Source: Firmicutes bacterium UBA1047 (GTDB lineage Bacteria; Bacillota; Clostridia; Tissierellales; Sedimentibacteraceae). Taken from it: DNA of 6,735 nucleotides. The notes under the pieces are model-generated. The model was not told the origin of the DNA. It did no database searches and saw only the letters and a list, made by a program, of their open reading frames with translations. The position numbers were made by a program, and so were the translations under genes. Below are positions 6,499-6,735 of this stretch, piece after piece (positions within the stretch are counted from its first letter, which is position 1; each line of letters begins with the position of its first letter). The stretch is from contig DCDU01000111.1 of NCBI GenBank assembly GCA_002316585.1, forward strand, positions 1,105 through 7,839. Reading direction: 5' to 3'.

Positions 6499-6735
6499 AC
6501 ACTAAGGAAAACAGCGGATTAGTCCATACGCCGTATATTGCATGTATTTTATGAAAGTATTGAAATTTTAATAAAAATTATTGAATTGTACCAATAAACA
6601 AATATGTAATGTAAAAAAATTTCAAAAAACAAAAATAATAGTAGTATTTTTTAATCAAATAATATAATGATATACAAATGGTACTGTATTATTATTTATA
6701 ATATGAAACAACATTTCTACAATTTTGTTTCATTC
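6499..6735. other. AT-rich stretch with no supported gene
   Basis: Together with the terminator and the possible remnant, this completes some 380 bases without a convincing gene. It contains long A/T runs, a small palindrome ATACG-C-CGTAT (6526-6536) and an inverted repeat at the edge. I find no RNA gene, no mobile-element end with recognisable features and no promoter with both boxes; a lone TATAAT occurs at 6697-6702. Confidence 0.6.
6703..6733. repeat. 9-bp perfect inverted repeat at the right edge
   Basis: ATGAAACAA (6703-6711) and TTGTTTCAT (6725-6733) are perfect inverted copies separated by 13 bases. They overlap the end of a TATAAT at 6697-6702, so they could be an operator or a leader hairpin for a gene beyond the window. 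There is no T run for a terminator. Confidence 0.5.

Noticed and set aside
6601..6735. CRISPR or insertion-sequence end suggested by repeated A/T words and GTTTCA
   Set aside because: There is only one inverted pair, with no regularly spaced repeats, transposase fragment or target duplication.

Overview
The window is AT-rich, uses the standard code and looks like a low-GC Firmicute, most likely a member of the Clostridia. The reasons are the uvrB-uvrA gene order, strong AAGGAGG-type ribosome binding sites, TTGACA/TATAAT promoters, a Bacillus/Clostridium-type LexA box, and a diguanylate cyclase with a cysteine-rich sensor half that I associate with clostridia. I cannot name the species.

Layout, left to right. 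(1) Positions 1-2171, minus strand: uvrA, cut by the left edge after 723 codons of roughly 940. (2) Positions 2214-4178, minus strand: a complete uvrB, 42 bp upstream of uvrA and in the same operon. A near-perfect sigma-A promoter (4215-4243) drives it, and a LexA (SOS) box (4195-4208) sits on the predicted start of transcription. (3) Positions 4209-4493: a divergent control region. On the plus strand it holds two candidate promoters; the upstream one has its spacer filled by a perfect 19-bp palindrome, which looks like an operator. (4) Positions 4494-5393, plus strand: a complete GGDEF diguanylate cyclase with an N-terminal four-cysteine sensor-like region. (5) Positions 5394-5627: an intergenic stretch with two copies of an extended -10 element and a foldable, repeat-containing leader (5503-5577). 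(6) Positions 5628-6354, plus strand: decayed membrane-protein coding sequence. The first part is the N-terminus of a CPBP-type (Rce1-like) intramembrane protease, and the second is a multi-pass membrane protein I do not recognise. Three one-base indels, two of them in short T or A runs, would join everything into one frame. (7) Positions 6355-6735: a bidirectional terminator, then AT-rich non-coding sequence with a possible minus-strand gene remnant and a 9-bp inverted repeat at the edge.

Function: UvrA finds bulky DNA lesions and loads UvrB for nucleotide excision repair. The LexA box implies induction of both genes by DNA damage. The divergent cyclase makes the second messenger c-di-GMP, probably in response to a metal, redox or small-molecule signal read by its cysteine region. 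No functional link between the repair operon and the cyclase is evident beyond their shared intergenic region. The best candidates for something undescribed are the palindrome-spaced promoter, the cysteine sensor region, the folded leader at 5503-5577 and the unrecognised membrane protein. None amounts to a demonstrated new system.
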